Made by a program: the position numbers and the translations under genes
Notes under the pieces: model-generated
The model's database searches: none
The model's input: the letters and a program-made list of their open reading frames with translations, nothing else
Told to the model about the DNA's origin: nothing
In this document: positions 55,892-64,000 of the stretch, one piece after another
Layout: each line of letters begins with the position of its first letter
Numbering within the stretch: position 1 is the stretch's first letter
Source of the DNA: Labrenzia sp. DG1229
GTDB lineage: Bacteria > Pseudomonadota > Alphaproteobacteria > Rhizobiales > Stappiaceae
Assembly (NCBI RefSeq): GCF_000521215.1
Contig: NZ_KI928919.1
Location: 628,972-692,971, forward strand
Length of the DNA: 64,000 bases
Direction of reading: 5' to 3'

Positions 55892-56767
55892 CTACTTCGA
55901 AGAATATTTTTTTTCGAGACCGTCATAGAAGTCCTTTTTAACCGCGTTCTGGCGAATTTCGAAACTCGCGACCGGTCCGTCTTCATCCATGCGCCCATCG
56001 CTTTTCAGAAGGGACAGCGCGTCATGCATACCCTTCAGGGCCCCCTGAAGCGCGACATTGGCGTAGAGCACAAGGGCGTAACCCATTCCATCGAGCTCCG
56101 AAAAGTCGATGATCGGTGTCTTGCCGCCGACGACCAGATTGATCAATTGCGGCGTGCCTGCAAGCCGCGCCGGTATCTCCCGAATGTTTTCCAGTTTTTG
56201 CGGCGCTTCGATGAACGTGACGTCCGCGCCGTCTTCGATGAAGGCTTCCGCTCTTTCGATAGCAGCGTCAAAACCGTGCACCGCGCACGCATCGGTGCGC
56301 GCAACGATCATGAAATTGGGGTCGATACGTGCGTCAGCGGCCGCCCTTATGCGGCTGCGCGCTTCTTCCAGGTCCACAACATCCTTTCCGGTAAAATGGC
56401 CGCAGCGTTTCGGATTGACCTGGTCTTCAAGCTGAATTGCGCTTGCGCCTGCCCGTTCGAGCGTACGAACCGTGTGATGGACGTTGAGGGCATTTCCAAA
56501 GCCGGTGTCCGCATCGACAACAATGGGCAGCTGGGTCGCGTTGCGGATCGTCGAGGTGTGCTGCGCGATCTCCGGAAGCGAAACGAACCCCAGGTCCGGC
56601 ATGCCGAGATATGTGTTGGTCAACCCGGCACCTGAAATATAGACTGCCTCGAAGCCCAGCTGGTCAATGACACGTGCCGCCAGCGCATTGGCAGCGCCCG
56701 GCATCAAAATGGCGCCGCCCTGATCGAGGCGCATGCGAAACGCCTTGTTGATTTCATGGTTCATCAT
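55892..56767 (-). CDS. isocitrate lyase/PEP mutase family lyase (PrpB/dimethylmalate lyase-like)
   Basis: This 291-residue TIM-barrel enzyme cleaves C-C bonds of 2-hydroxy dicarboxylates or tricarboxylates. The family's substrate and Mg residues appear in Y-I-S-G-A-G, D-A-D-T-G-F-G, the catalytic loop K-R-C-G-H (Cys and His as in 2-methylisocitrate lyase) and E-D-Q. PrpB (2-methylisocitrate to succinate plus pyruvate), 2,3-dimethylmalate lyase and oxaloacetate decarboxylase are all possible; the K-R-C-G-H loop argues for a lyase. Two consecutive ATG follow CGGAGAACG. It lies downstream of, and in line with, the IclR gene. Confidence 0.88.
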   Translation of the reverse strand: MMNHEINKAFRMRLDQGGAILMPGAANALAARVIDQLGFEAVYISGAGLTNTYLGMPDLGFVSLPEIAQHTSTIRNATQLPIVVDADTGFGNALNVHHTVRTLERAGASAIQLEDQVNPKRCGHFTGKDVVDLEEARSRIRAAADARIDPNFMIVARTDACAVHGFDAAIERAEAFIEDGADVTFIEAPQKLENIREIPARLAGTPQLINLVVGGKTPIIDFSELDGMGYALVLYANVALQGALKGMHDALSLLKSDGRMDEDGPVASFEIRQNAVKKDFYDGLEKKYSSK

Positions 56768-56868
56768 GGCTGCGTTCTCCGGGATCCTGCAATTGCAATG
56801 TGCGTAATACCCGTTCACCGGATTGGCAAGCTGCAGCCAGGAACGTTCTATCAGGCAAAATTGCGTGA

Positions 56869-57540
56869 CTATGTCGTGGTCAGGCCATGAGCAAGTCTCT
56901 CCAGCAGCGGGATCGCACGTGCGCGCGCTTCCTCGTCAAACCGCGTTGCGAGGCCTGATACCGTAAGCGCACCGACAAGTTCACCGGCCGCGCTGAAAAC
57001 AGGCGTCGATATGGAAGAGATGTTGGGATTCGTTTGCCCGACAGAGCTTGCGGTTCCGTTTTCATTGAAGCTGCTAAAGTCGTCCATGTCTTCTCCGGAG
57101 TATCGGCGTAGAACCAAACCGGATGCCCCCGTTGAAAGTCGAAGACGCATACCCTCCTCGACATGAAAGCGCAGCAAATTGGGTGAATTTTCCCTGTACA
57201 AACAGACACGTTCATTGCCTGCTCGCACATAGAAAGACGCTGTCTCACCTGTCGCTTCGGCAAGGATCCTGAGCGCGGGTGCCACATGTTCTCGCTTGGT
57301 GAAGTCTCGCCGGAAGATCAGAGCAAGACGCCAGACACTTGGACCGACGCTGAACCTGCCGTCTTCGTCGCGCTGAATGAAACCATAGATGCGCATGGAA
57401 TTGGTCAGCCGCAGGATCGTGCTCTTGTGGAGGCCTGTCTCTTCCGCGAGTTCTGCCAGCGACATAATCGGCTTCTGCGTCGAAAAGGCACTCAGGATCG
57501 ACATGGCGCGTTCGACGGATTCAGTGCGGTTGGTCGCCAT
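56869..57540 (-). CDS. IclR family transcriptional regulator
   Basis: This 223-residue regulator has an N-terminal winged helix (S-V-E-R-A-M-S-I-L-S-A-F and L-A-E-L-A-E-E-T-G-L-H-K-S-T-I-L-R-L, residues 8-50) and a C-terminal GAF-like effector domain. It is divergent from the acnD-like operon (89-base spacer) and upstream of the lyase gene on its own strand, so it is placed to control both. The effector is probably an intermediate of the pathway. The start at 57540 begins the conserved domain; the ATG 15 codons upstream is less likely. Confidence 0.93.
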   Translation of the reverse strand: MATNRTESVERAMSILSAFSTQKPIMSLAELAEETGLHKSTILRLTNSMRIYGFIQRDEDGRFSVGPSVWRLALIFRRDFTKREHVAPALRILAEATGETASFYVRAGNERVCLYRENSPNLLRFHVEEGMRLRLSTGASGLVLRRYSGEDMDDFSSFNENGTASSVGQTNPNISSISTPVFSAAGELVGALTVSGLATRFDEEARARAIPLLERLAHGLTTT

Positions 57541-57629
57541 TCTCGTTCTGTCAGATGAAACGCTACAAGGAGCACCTTGCAGCAATGCTGGAACCCTGTC
57601 TAGCTTGCCGGTAGTTCAGGAGAGGCTAA

Positions 57630-60209
57630 GTGACGTTCAAGATCATCCCCAATTCCAAATTTTCGGCAACCGATTATCGCTCGGTCATCGGCGACGGGTA
57701 TCGCAGCCTGCCGCATTCCCTGCGCCTGCTGGCGGAGAACGCGGCGCGCCATTCCGAAGGCGGTGAAGCGGCGCTGGATGTTCTGGCGCGCGAGGGAGAT
57801 GCCGTTCCGTTTCGTCCTGCGCGCCTTTTGTTGCACGACATGCTCGGGATTCCGGCCCTGATCGACATAATGGCGATGCGGAACCTTCTTGAGGAACAGG
57901 GGCGTGACCCGCTCAGTGTCGATATGAGCCTGCCGGTGGACCTCGTGATCGACCATTCCATGTCGATCAACCATTGGGCGGACAGGTTCGCGCTTCAAAA
58001 GAACATGGATCGCGAATTCGAGGTCAATCGTGAGCGGTTCGAATTTCTGAAAGCATGCGAAACCCGGTTCCCGCGCCTGCGCGTCATTCCTCCGGGTGGT
58101 GGGATCTGCCATCAGGTCAACCTTGAGTTCCTGGGACAGACCGTTCTGCCATCCCACAAGGACGACAATCTGCTTGTGCCCGACTCCTGCCTCGGGACTG
58201 ACAGCCATACACCCATGATCAACGCGCTTGGCATCATGGGCTGGGGCGTTGGTGGACTCGAGGCAGAAGCTGTCCTGTTCGGTGAAACAACCCCGGTCAA
58301 CGTGCCCCGTGTCATCGGACTGGAACTCACTGGCGCCCCTTCTGATGAAATCATGGCGACCGACATCGCACTTGTCATTGCAGAAAAACTGCGTGCTGTT
58401 GGCGTAGTGGATACATTTGTTGAACTGTTCGGGCCCGGCTATCGCACGTTGAGCGTCGCGGACCGGGCGACGATCGCAAACATGGCTCCCGAATATGGAT
58501 CAACAATGGTTTTCTGCCCGGTCGACGAGCGGACAATCGGCTATCTTCGTGACACCGGGCGCGGCAATAGTGCCGATCTCACCGAGATGTACAGCAAGGC
58601 ACAGGATCTTTGGGTCGATGGCTCCGACCCGAAGGTGGAGTATGATGAGGTCGTCGAACTTGACCTCGGCCGGATCGGGCGTTCGGTGTCCGGGCCGTCG
58701 CGTCCCGAACAGCGGATCGACCTGGCGGATGCCAGCGAGCGGCTGAAACTCAAGGGAGAAACGGTGCGCAGGGTACCTGTCCAGGGCACGTCACATGACA
58801 TCGGCGATGGCGATGTGATCATTGCCGCGATCACCAGCTGCACGAATACCGCCAATCCCCGCAACATGGTGACCGCCGGCCTGATGGCTCGAAACGCGGT
58901 CGCCCGGGGCTTGAAGGTCCCACCTCATGTCAAGACGTCTCTCGCTCCCGGATCAAGGGTTGTGGCGAGCTACCTCGACGAAAGCGGCCTGCAAAGTCCG
59001 CTTGACGCCCTCGGTTTTGAAATTGCGGCGTTTTCCTGCTCGACCTGCAACGGCATGTCGGGACCTTTGCACCCTGCACATGAAGCAACGATCAAGGCCA
59101 ATGATGTCAAGGGCATCGCAGTGCTGTCGGGAAACCGGAACTTTGCGGGACGCATTCACCCGCTCGCGTCGCGCAACATGATAGCTTCGCCTCCCCTCGT
59201 AGTTGCCTATGCATTGACAGGCACGATCCTGAAGGACATCACCTGCGAACCACTCGGATACGACCACGACGGCGATCCGGTCATGCTGTCGGATTTATGG
59301 CCGTCGGCAGATGAAGTGACAGAGATTGTCGAAAAATTCGTAACTCCGACAGAATTCAGCAGAAACTATGCCGCAATCAACGATGTAAATGTGCACTGGA
59401 ATGATCTGACGGCAGATGCGGGCACTTACGAGTGGGTGCCCTCGAACTACGTGTCGTTCCCACCTTTCGTCCGAAAGATCGACAAGGTCGCCGGACCTGT
59501 TGGGCCACTCAAGGGTCTGCGCCCACTGGTCATCCTGGGGGACAGCGTCACGACCGATCACATTTCTCCTTCGGGCATCATCACGCCGGAGTCGGAGGCC
59601 GGCAGGTATCTTCAGCAACAAGGTGTCGAGCCAAGGGATTTCAATTCCTTCGGGACGCGGCGCGGCTGCTCCGACGTTGTCGTCCGCTCCACATATGCGA
59701 ACTACAGACTGCGCAACGAGATGACCCCGGACAACGAGGGTTCCTGGACCAGGATCGAGCCGGAGGGTGAGATCACTTCCGTTTTCAAGGCAATTGAGAC
59801 CTATCTCGACAGGGACCAGAAACTCGTTGTGATCGGCGGCAAGGAATATGGTTGCGGTTCTTCAAGAGATACGGCGGCCAAGGCGCCCTGGCTCGCCGGT
59901 GTCCGTGCAGTCATTGTGGAGAGCTTCGAGCGGATCCACCGCTCGAACCTTGTGAACATGGGCATCGCTCCGCTCTGCTTTCCCAAGGGCGTCACGCGCC
60001 GGACACTGCGCCTCGACGGAAGTGAGACATACGATATAGATATTAACGAGGACCTGCTTGGAGCCAGGCTGACAGTGCATCGCAAGGACGGCAGCTACGA
60101 CATGACACCTCTTGACCTTCGCCTTTACAATGATGGCGAGCGGGACACATTCGCTGCCGGCGGCCTGTTGCCGCGCGCATTCCGAAAATTCCTTGCAGGA
60201 GCGGCATGA
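57630..60209 (+). CDS. acnD: aconitase-family hydratase (AcnD-like)
   Basis: This 859-residue [4Fe-4S] hydro-lyase has the three cluster Cys residues in I-T-S-C-T-N-T (near 410) and S-C-S-T-C-N-G (near 475), S-R-D-T and G-K-E-Y-G-C-G-S-S-R-D (near 745) in the swivel domain, and the D-H-S region near 110. Length and the adjoining prpF point to AcnD, which with PrpF turns 2-methylcitrate into 2-methyl-cis-aconitate. The start is GTG with AGGAG 8 bases upstream. No methylcitrate synthase gene is in the window, so another substrate (a substituted malate or citrate) is possible. Confidence 0.9.
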   Translation: MTFKIIPNSKFSATDYRSVIGDGYRSLPHSLRLLAENAARHSEGGEAALDVLAREGDAVPFRPARLLLHDMLGIPALIDIMAMRNLLEEQGRDPLSVDMSLPVDLVIDHSMSINHWADRFALQKNMDREFEVNRERFEFLKACETRFPRLRVIPPGGGICHQVNLEFLGQTVLPSHKDDNLLVPDSCLGTDSHTPMINALGIMGWGVGGLEAEAVLFGETTPVNVPRVIGLELTGAPSDEIMATDIALVIAEKLRAVGVVDTFVELFGPGYRTLSVADRATIANMAPEYGSTMVFCPVDERTIGYLRDTGRGNSADLTEMYSKAQDLWVDGSDPKVEYDEVVELDLGRIGRSVSGPSRPEQRIDLADASERLKLKGETVRRVPVQGTSHDIGDGDVIIAAITSCTNTANPRNMVTAGLMARNAVARGLKVPPHVKTSLAPGSRVVASYLDESGLQSPLDALGFEIAAFSCSTCNGMSGPLHPAHEATIKANDVKGIAVLSGNRNFAGRIHPLASRNMIASPPLVVAYALTGTILKDITCEPLGYDHDGDPVMLSDLWPSADEVTEIVEKFVTPTEFSRNYAAINDVNVHWNDLTADAGTYEWVPSNYVSFPPFVRKIDKVAGPVGPLKGLRPLVILGDSVTTDHISPSGIITPESEAGRYLQQQGVEPRDFNSFGTRRGCSDVVVRSTYANYRLRNEMTPDNEGSWTRIEPEGEITSVFKAIETYLDRDQKLVVIGGKEYGCGSSRDTAAKAPWLAGVRAVIVESFERIHRSNLVNMGIAPLCFPKGVTRRTLRLDGSETYDIDINEDLLGARLTVHRKDGSYDMTPLDLRLYNDGERDTFAAGGLLPRAFRKFLAGAA

Positions 60210-61363
60210 TGCAGAAGCGGTTGCGGGCTGCCTTCTATCGCGGTGGAACATCCAAGGCGGTCGTATTCAACGGTAAGGACCTGCCGGACGACCGTGCGAT
60301 TTGCGACCGGATTTTCCTTCATGTCTTGGGCAGTCCCGACGCCTACGGCCGCCAGCTGAACGGCATGGGTGGCGGCCTGTCCTCTCTGTCCAAGGTTGTC
60401 ATCGTCAGGCCTTCGGACCGCAAAGACGCCGATGTCGACTATACCTTTGTCCAGATCGCAGTCGATGAACCGCTGACCGATTACGGATCGGCGTGCGGGA
60501 ACATGGCCTCCTGCGTCGGGCCTTTTGCCGTCGAAGAAGGCATGATCAGTCTGCATCCTGGACAGACCGAAGCGCTTGTGCGGATCTATGACACCAATAC
60601 CGACCGGCTCTATCACGCCGGTTTTCCGGTTCTGGATGGCAGGCCTGTCGAGCAGGGAGAGGTCCGGATACCCGGCGTTTCGGGCACAGGTGCACCCGTC
60701 GTGCTCGACTTTCTTGCACCGGGCGGTGCGGCGACCGGAAAACTGCTGCCCAGCGGCAGTGTGGTCGACGACCTCACGGTGGATGGGGTCGGATCGATCA
60801 CAGCGTCGCTGATTGATGCGGCAAACCCTGTTGTCTATGTCCGGGCGGCGGATCTGGGAAAAACGGCGACAGAGCGTCCCGAGACCCTTGATGGTGATAC
60901 CGTTCTCATGACCCTGCTTGAGCAAATTCGCTGCGCGGGTGCAGTCGCGATGGGGATGGCGGATACCACCGGCAGCGTAAAACGTTCGACCCCCAAGGTC
61001 GCCCTAGTCAGTGCCGCGCAACCGTTCACCTCTCTTGACGGCGAAACGCACAGACCCGAAACCCATGACCTGAATGTGCGCCTGGTGTCCATGGGCAACT
61101 TTCATCGGGCAATCACACTGACCGGCGGCATGTGTACGGCGGTCGCGTCGCAGATACCGGGCTCACTGCTGCAGGAAATCTCGAGCGCAGCCGGACCTGA
61201 CCTGAAAATTGGCACACCTTCGGGTGTGTTGACCGTGACAGCTGATGTGTACACCGGTGACCGGGGTCCAGAAGCCGTGACCGCCGGAACCTACCGAACA
61301 CAACGGCGGATCATGGAAGGTGCCGTCCTTTATCCTGCCGAGTTTCTGGAGGACGCGTCATGA
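60206..61363 (+). CDS. prpF: PrpF-like isomerase / AcnD accessory protein
   Basis: This 385-residue protein is of the PrpF family (diaminopimelate epimerase-like fold), which isomerises 2-methyl-trans-aconitate to the cis form. The N terminus R-A-A-F-Y-R-G-G-T-S-K-A-V-V-F is diagnostic, and Cys in D-Y-G-S-A-C-G-N (near residue 98) is the family's active-site position. It overlaps the acnD-like gene by 4 bases (ATGA) and is coupled to it. Related PrpF-like proteins also isomerise other 4-oxalo or substituted C-C double-bond acids. Confidence 0.93.
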   Translation: MMQKRLRAAFYRGGTSKAVVFNGKDLPDDRAICDRIFLHVLGSPDAYGRQLNGMGGGLSSLSKVVIVRPSDRKDADVDYTFVQIAVDEPLTDYGSACGNMASCVGPFAVEEGMISLHPGQTEALVRIYDTNTDRLYHAGFPVLDGRPVEQGEVRIPGVSGTGAPVVLDFLAPGGAATGKLLPSGSVVDDLTVDGVGSITASLIDAANPVVYVRAADLGKTATERPETLDGDTVLMTLLEQIRCAGAVAMGMADTTGSVKRSTPKVALVSAAQPFTSLDGETHRPETHDLNVRLVSMGNFHRAITLTGGMCTAVASQIPGSLLQEISSAAGPDLKIGTPSGVLTVTADVYTGDRGPEAVTAGTYRTQRRIMEGAVLYPAEFLEDAS

Positions 61364-61872
61364 GCAACGGTTTGGCCGGTAATCTGACCGGGTTTTCAAC
61401 CTGTGACCTGAACGATGCCAATCCCGGCAAGGTCCACTTCGTGCATTTGTCTTTTCGTGACTTCGGAGCGAAGAGGCGATTTGCCGGAAGACTACGAACC
61501 GCGGTCATGGTCGAGGACACAAAGCTTGTGCAAGAAACGCTCTTTTCGTCAAAAGGCAATGGCGATGTCATCGTGCTGGACGGAGGAGGTTCACTTCGTA
61601 CCGCATTGCTGGGTGACAGGATGGCTGAACGACTGATCGCGAACGGTTGGGCGGGCATTGTCGTCAACGGTGCAGTGCGGGACGTCCGCCGCCTCGCCGA
61701 TCTGGACCTTGGTGTGAAAGCGCTTGGAACAAGCCCGATACGCTCAGGCAAAACCGGAAGTGGAGCAATCGATGTGCCGGTTGCCTTTGGCGGCGTACTC
61801 TTTGAACCGGGAAAGTACATCTACTGCGACGAGGATGGTGTTCTTGTTACCGAGGAGCCCCTGACCGCCTAG
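61360..61872 (+). CDS. RraA-like protein, possible HMG/oxaloacetate aldolase
   Basis: This 170-residue protein has the RraA/HMG-aldolase fold: V-V-L-D-G-G-G-S-L-R-T-A-L-L-G-D near 65, then G-W-A-G-I-V-V-N-G-A-V-R-D with the R-D pair that binds substrate and metal in class II pyruvate aldolases. Real RraA proteins bind RNase E; members encoded in catabolic operons usually cleave 4-hydroxy-4-methyl-2-oxoglutarate or decarboxylate oxaloacetate. Here the 4-base overlap with prpF favours a catabolic role. The substrate is unknown. Confidence 0.85.
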   Translation: MSNGLAGNLTGFSTCDLNDANPGKVHFVHLSFRDFGAKRRFAGRLRTAVMVEDTKLVQETLFSSKGNGDVIVLDGGGSLRTALLGDRMAERLIANGWAGIVVNGAVRDVRRLADLDLGVKALGTSPIRSGKTGSGAIDVPVAFGGVLFEPGKYIYCDEDGVLVTEEPLTA

Positions 61873-61878
61873 GCGCCA

Positions 61879-62919
61879 CTAGGGCTGAACCATGGCGTTG
61901 AGCCACGCCCGTATGAAGGTTCGCCGTTTCAACTGGTCCAGATATACCAGCAATCCCGGGCCAAGCCGTATTGGACGGAACGCGGCCTCGCGCTGCAGGA
62001 CACCCGGATCAATGGCCGGTAGCCCGGTCAGATCCTCAATCAGGTCGCGGTTGTCTTCCGACACCAGGAAATCGACGAATTGTCCGGCCAGATCGAGGTT
62101 TCCGGCTGTCTTCGGTATCAGCACCGTGCGCAACATCACGGTCGTGAAATCACTGAACTGAAGAATGCCCAGATCCATGTTGTCGGCAAGGTGCGCAGCT
62201 GCATAGCTGCCAAGAACATTGTAGGCGAGCGCCAATCGCCCCTCGACCACGTCACGGATCATCCGGCTGGAACAGCAATAGAGCCGGGCGTCGAGCCGGC
62301 CCATTACTTCAGCCATGCGCCAGAGCGATTCAGACTGGCGCGAATCCTGCGTTGCGAACAGATATCCGGCGCCGCTTTCCCGGATGTCATAGGTACCTAC
62401 CCTGCCCTGGAAACGATCCGGGTTTTCGCGCAGCAAGGCGATAAGTTCATCACGATTTGTCGGCTGCGGAAGACCTTCGAACGCGATCTTGGAATACACA
62501 AGGACCGCCGGTTCCTGTGTGAAGGCATAAAGGCGATCTCGCCACTTCGCCCAATCCGGCAGCGACGCGGTTTCCGTTGAAACATAACGCTCTGCGAAGC
62601 CGTCATTCACGAGCTTTGTCTGGAGATCCATGGCCGAGGAAATTGCAATGTCGAACTCCGCGTCCTCTTCATAAAGAGCTTTCATGAGTTCGCTGCTCGA
62701 CGCGGTCACATAGTGTACTTCAACAGTGGGATTGCGGGCTTGAAAGGCTTCGACCAACGGCGCAAAAACACTGAGGTCCGCAGTCGACAGAATGTTCAGT
62801 GTCGCCGCCGGACGATCGACTTCAAAGAGGCGTTCCTCTTCGGCAACAAAACCGTGGGCGGACGTCATCTGGACCCAGATCCATCCGATCAGGCCGAGGG
62901 CAATGTAAGAGACGCGCAT
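61879..62919 (-). CDS. periplasmic ABC-type substrate-binding protein
   Basis: This 346-residue exported protein has a signal peptide (residues 1-21) and an AfuA-type binding fold: N-I-L-S-T-A-D-L-S-V-F-A-P-L, then F-D-I-A-I-S-S-A-M-D and a C-terminal domain ending in A-W-L-N-A. There are no permease or ATPase genes nearby. Instead its start overlaps, by 31 bases, the 3' end of the sensor-kinase gene, so it probably serves as a ligand-presenting partner of that kinase, as in TctE-type systems. It ends 6 bases from the convergent rraA-like gene. Confidence 0.85.
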   Translation of the reverse strand: MRVSYIALGLIGWIWVQMTSAHGFVAEEERLFEVDRPAATLNILSTADLSVFAPLVEAFQARNPTVEVHYVTASSSELMKALYEEDAEFDIAISSAMDLQTKLVNDGFAERYVSTETASLPDWAKWRDRLYAFTQEPAVLVYSKIAFEGLPQPTNRDELIALLRENPDRFQGRVGTYDIRESGAGYLFATQDSRQSESLWRMAEVMGRLDARLYCCSSRMIRDVVEGRLALAYNVLGSYAAAHLADNMDLGILQFSDFTTVMLRTVLIPKTAGNLDLAGQFVDFLVSEDNRDLIEDLTGLPAIDPGVLQREAAFRPIRLGPGLLVYLDQLKRRTFIRAWLNAMVQP

Positions 62920-64000
62920 GTTCCCCTCCTTTCCGGATTGTCTGTCAGCGCAAGTGACCCGCCATGGGCGCTCACGACCTCCTCCACGATTGTCAACCCC
63001 AGCCCCGATCCGATGATATCGCGCACGTTGTCGCCCCTGCCGAAGCGTTCCGTCAAGTGGCTGCGATCACCGTCTCCCAGACCCCTTCCCTCATCAAGGA
63101 CATCGATTCTGACAGTTGAAGCGCCTTCGGATATTTCCACCTTTATCCGGCTGTCCTCCGGCGAGTATTTGACCGCATTGTCCAGAAGATTGCGCAGCGC
63201 GTTCTGCAACAGGATCGGGTCGCCCTCGACCGCGCTCGTCGTGTCGGACCCGGAACAGGTTATGCGGATATCCTTGAGATCCGCCGTCGGACTGATCGAC
63301 CGGATCACGTCTTGCGCGAGATCCTTCATGTTCAATTGTTCCTTCTCCAGATTGTCGGAGCGCAGGGCAACCATTGCATGATCGAGCAGCTGTCCGGCAG
63401 AGCGCGAACTTTCGTCTGCCGCGCGGATCACCTCGCGCAGGATCTGCTTGTTTTCCGGTTTTCGCACGCTGCGCAAGGCAATTTCCGATTGGGTTCTGAC
63501 GGTCGCCAGCGGGGTGCGGACGTGATGGGCGGCTTCAGCGATGAAGTCCTCCGTTCGTGCCAGCGAAGCGCTTAGCCGGGCCATGAAGGTGTTGAGTGAC
63601 TGAAGCAGCGGCACGAGCTCCGTCGGAGCTGATGTTGCCACCGGGCTCAGGTCCTGAGGACCACGCCGTTCGACAGACTTTGCCAATCGATTGAGCGGAC
63701 GCATGGCATTGTTTGTGGCAAACCAGCTGAGTGCACCGGATAACAGGAAAAAGCCGATGCCGGCAGCGGCCGCGGCAATTGAGATCTGGAGCGAAACGGC
63801 GGCGAGGCCAAGACGTGTCTGGGCGACGAGCACAGTCAGGATCACGGTCTCGTCCCCGACGGTCAGTCGCCGAGGCAACGCGGCGATCCGCACCTCGTCA
63901 TCCCGGTAGATTGCTGTTGCAAATACGGGCTTTCCGGTCTCGGCAGCTCTGGCTGGTGCCGGCAGATCATCGTACCCGGTGACCGTGAGATCATTGGCGG
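62889..64000 (-). CDS. sensor histidine kinase, TctE-like (5' end beyond window)
   Basis: The frame is open to the last base, so the N terminus lies outside. What is visible: the end of a two-component sensor-kinase N-terminal (2CSK_N-like) periplasmic domain, one membrane helix, a HAMP region (N-N-A-M-R-P-L-N-R-L-A), the H box A-E-A-A-H-H-V-R-T-P-L-A, and the ATPase with N box N-L-L-D-N-A-V-K-Y-S, G1 D-E-G-R-G-L and G2 G-S-G-L-G-L. It would phosphorylate a response regulator encoded to the right. It is joined to the binding-protein gene, a pattern seen in carboxylate-sensing systems. Confidence 0.93.
   Translation of the reverse strand, partial: ANDLTVTGYDDLPAPARAAETGKPVFATAIYRDDEVRIAALPRRLTVGDETVILTVLVAQTRLGLAAVSLQISIAAAAAGIGFFLLSGALSWFATNNAMRPLNRLAKSVERRGPQDLSPVATSAPTELVPLLQSLNTFMARLSASLARTEDFIAEAAHHVRTPLATVRTQSEIALRSVRKPENKQILREVIRAADESSRSAGQLLDHAMVALRSDNLEKEQLNMKDLAQDVIRSISPTADLKDIRITCSGSDTTSAVEGDPILLQNALRNLLDNAVKYSPEDSRIKVEISEGASTVRIDVLDEGRGLGDGDRSHLTERFGRGDNVRDIIGSGLGLTIVEEVVSAHGGSLALTDNPERRGTCASLTLPSA

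Overview
The window (about 57% G+C by eye) reads as chromosome of an alphaproteobacterium, most likely a marine Stappiaceae/Roseibium (Labrenzia)-type member of the Hyphomicrobiales. The grounds are the GbpR-ChvE-GguABC sugar locus, a DUF1127 miniprotein beside a GcvA-like LysR gene, rhizobial-type secreted cysteine proteins, and the general style of the housekeeping proteins. The genus is inferred, not demonstrated.

Region 1 (1-23 kb) is mostly conserved chromosome: the end of an esterase gene, an M42 aminopeptidase, a patatin-like phospholipase, a MepA-like murein endopeptidase, a GNAT enzyme, lepA, a glycosyltransferase-like gene, a MerR/SDR pair with a classic 19-bp-spacer MerR promoter, DUF1127/LysR, pheS and pheT with a membrane-protein gene between them, tandem secreted cysteine proteins, an Lrp/diaminopropionate ammonia-lyase pair, an SDR and a pabB-pabC fusion.

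Region 2 (23-37 kb) holds a chemoreceptor translationally coupled to a small membrane protein, msrA, tRNA-Ser(GGA), and a pentose/galactose-type catabolic operon. That operon has a LysR regulator (GbpR type), a periplasmic sugar-binding protein, ABC ATPase and permease, an AraD1/GguC-type dehydratase, an IlvD/Edd dehydratase and a Gfo/Idh sugar dehydrogenase. A decayed second Gfo/Idh gene follows it.

Region 3 (37.5-55.9 kb) is accessory DNA with AT-rich pockets. Its core is a complete soluble di-iron (propane/acetone/phenol-type, Prm/Mim) monooxygenase operon on the minus strand: hydroxylase large subunit, reductase, hydroxylase small subunit, coupling protein, amidohydrolase, DUF59 protein, a dedicated GroEL-like chaperonin and a zinc alcohol dehydrogenase. 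A convergent sigma-54 activator (MimR/AcoR type) lies beside it. The small-subunit gene carries a one-base frameshift in an A5 run. Hairpins follow the large-subunit, coupling-protein and chaperonin genes, and a -24/-12 promoter candidate lies upstream. Next to the operon is a block of five unrecognised genes, including a WD40-like protein and a coiled-coil protein. A palindromic motif, TGTAA-N7-TTACA, recurs in the AT-rich spacers at both ends of the accessory region.

Region 4 (55.9-64 kb) carries a lyase of the isocitrate lyase/PEP mutase family, an IclR regulator and a tightly overlapping acnD-like/prpF-like/rraA-like operon. This resembles the methylcitrate pathway but has no methylcitrate synthase in the window. 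It is followed by a periplasmic binding protein and a TctE-like sensor kinase that runs off the right end. If the monooxygenase is functional, alkane or ketone oxidation could feed C3 units towards this kind of pathway; that link rests on proximity only.
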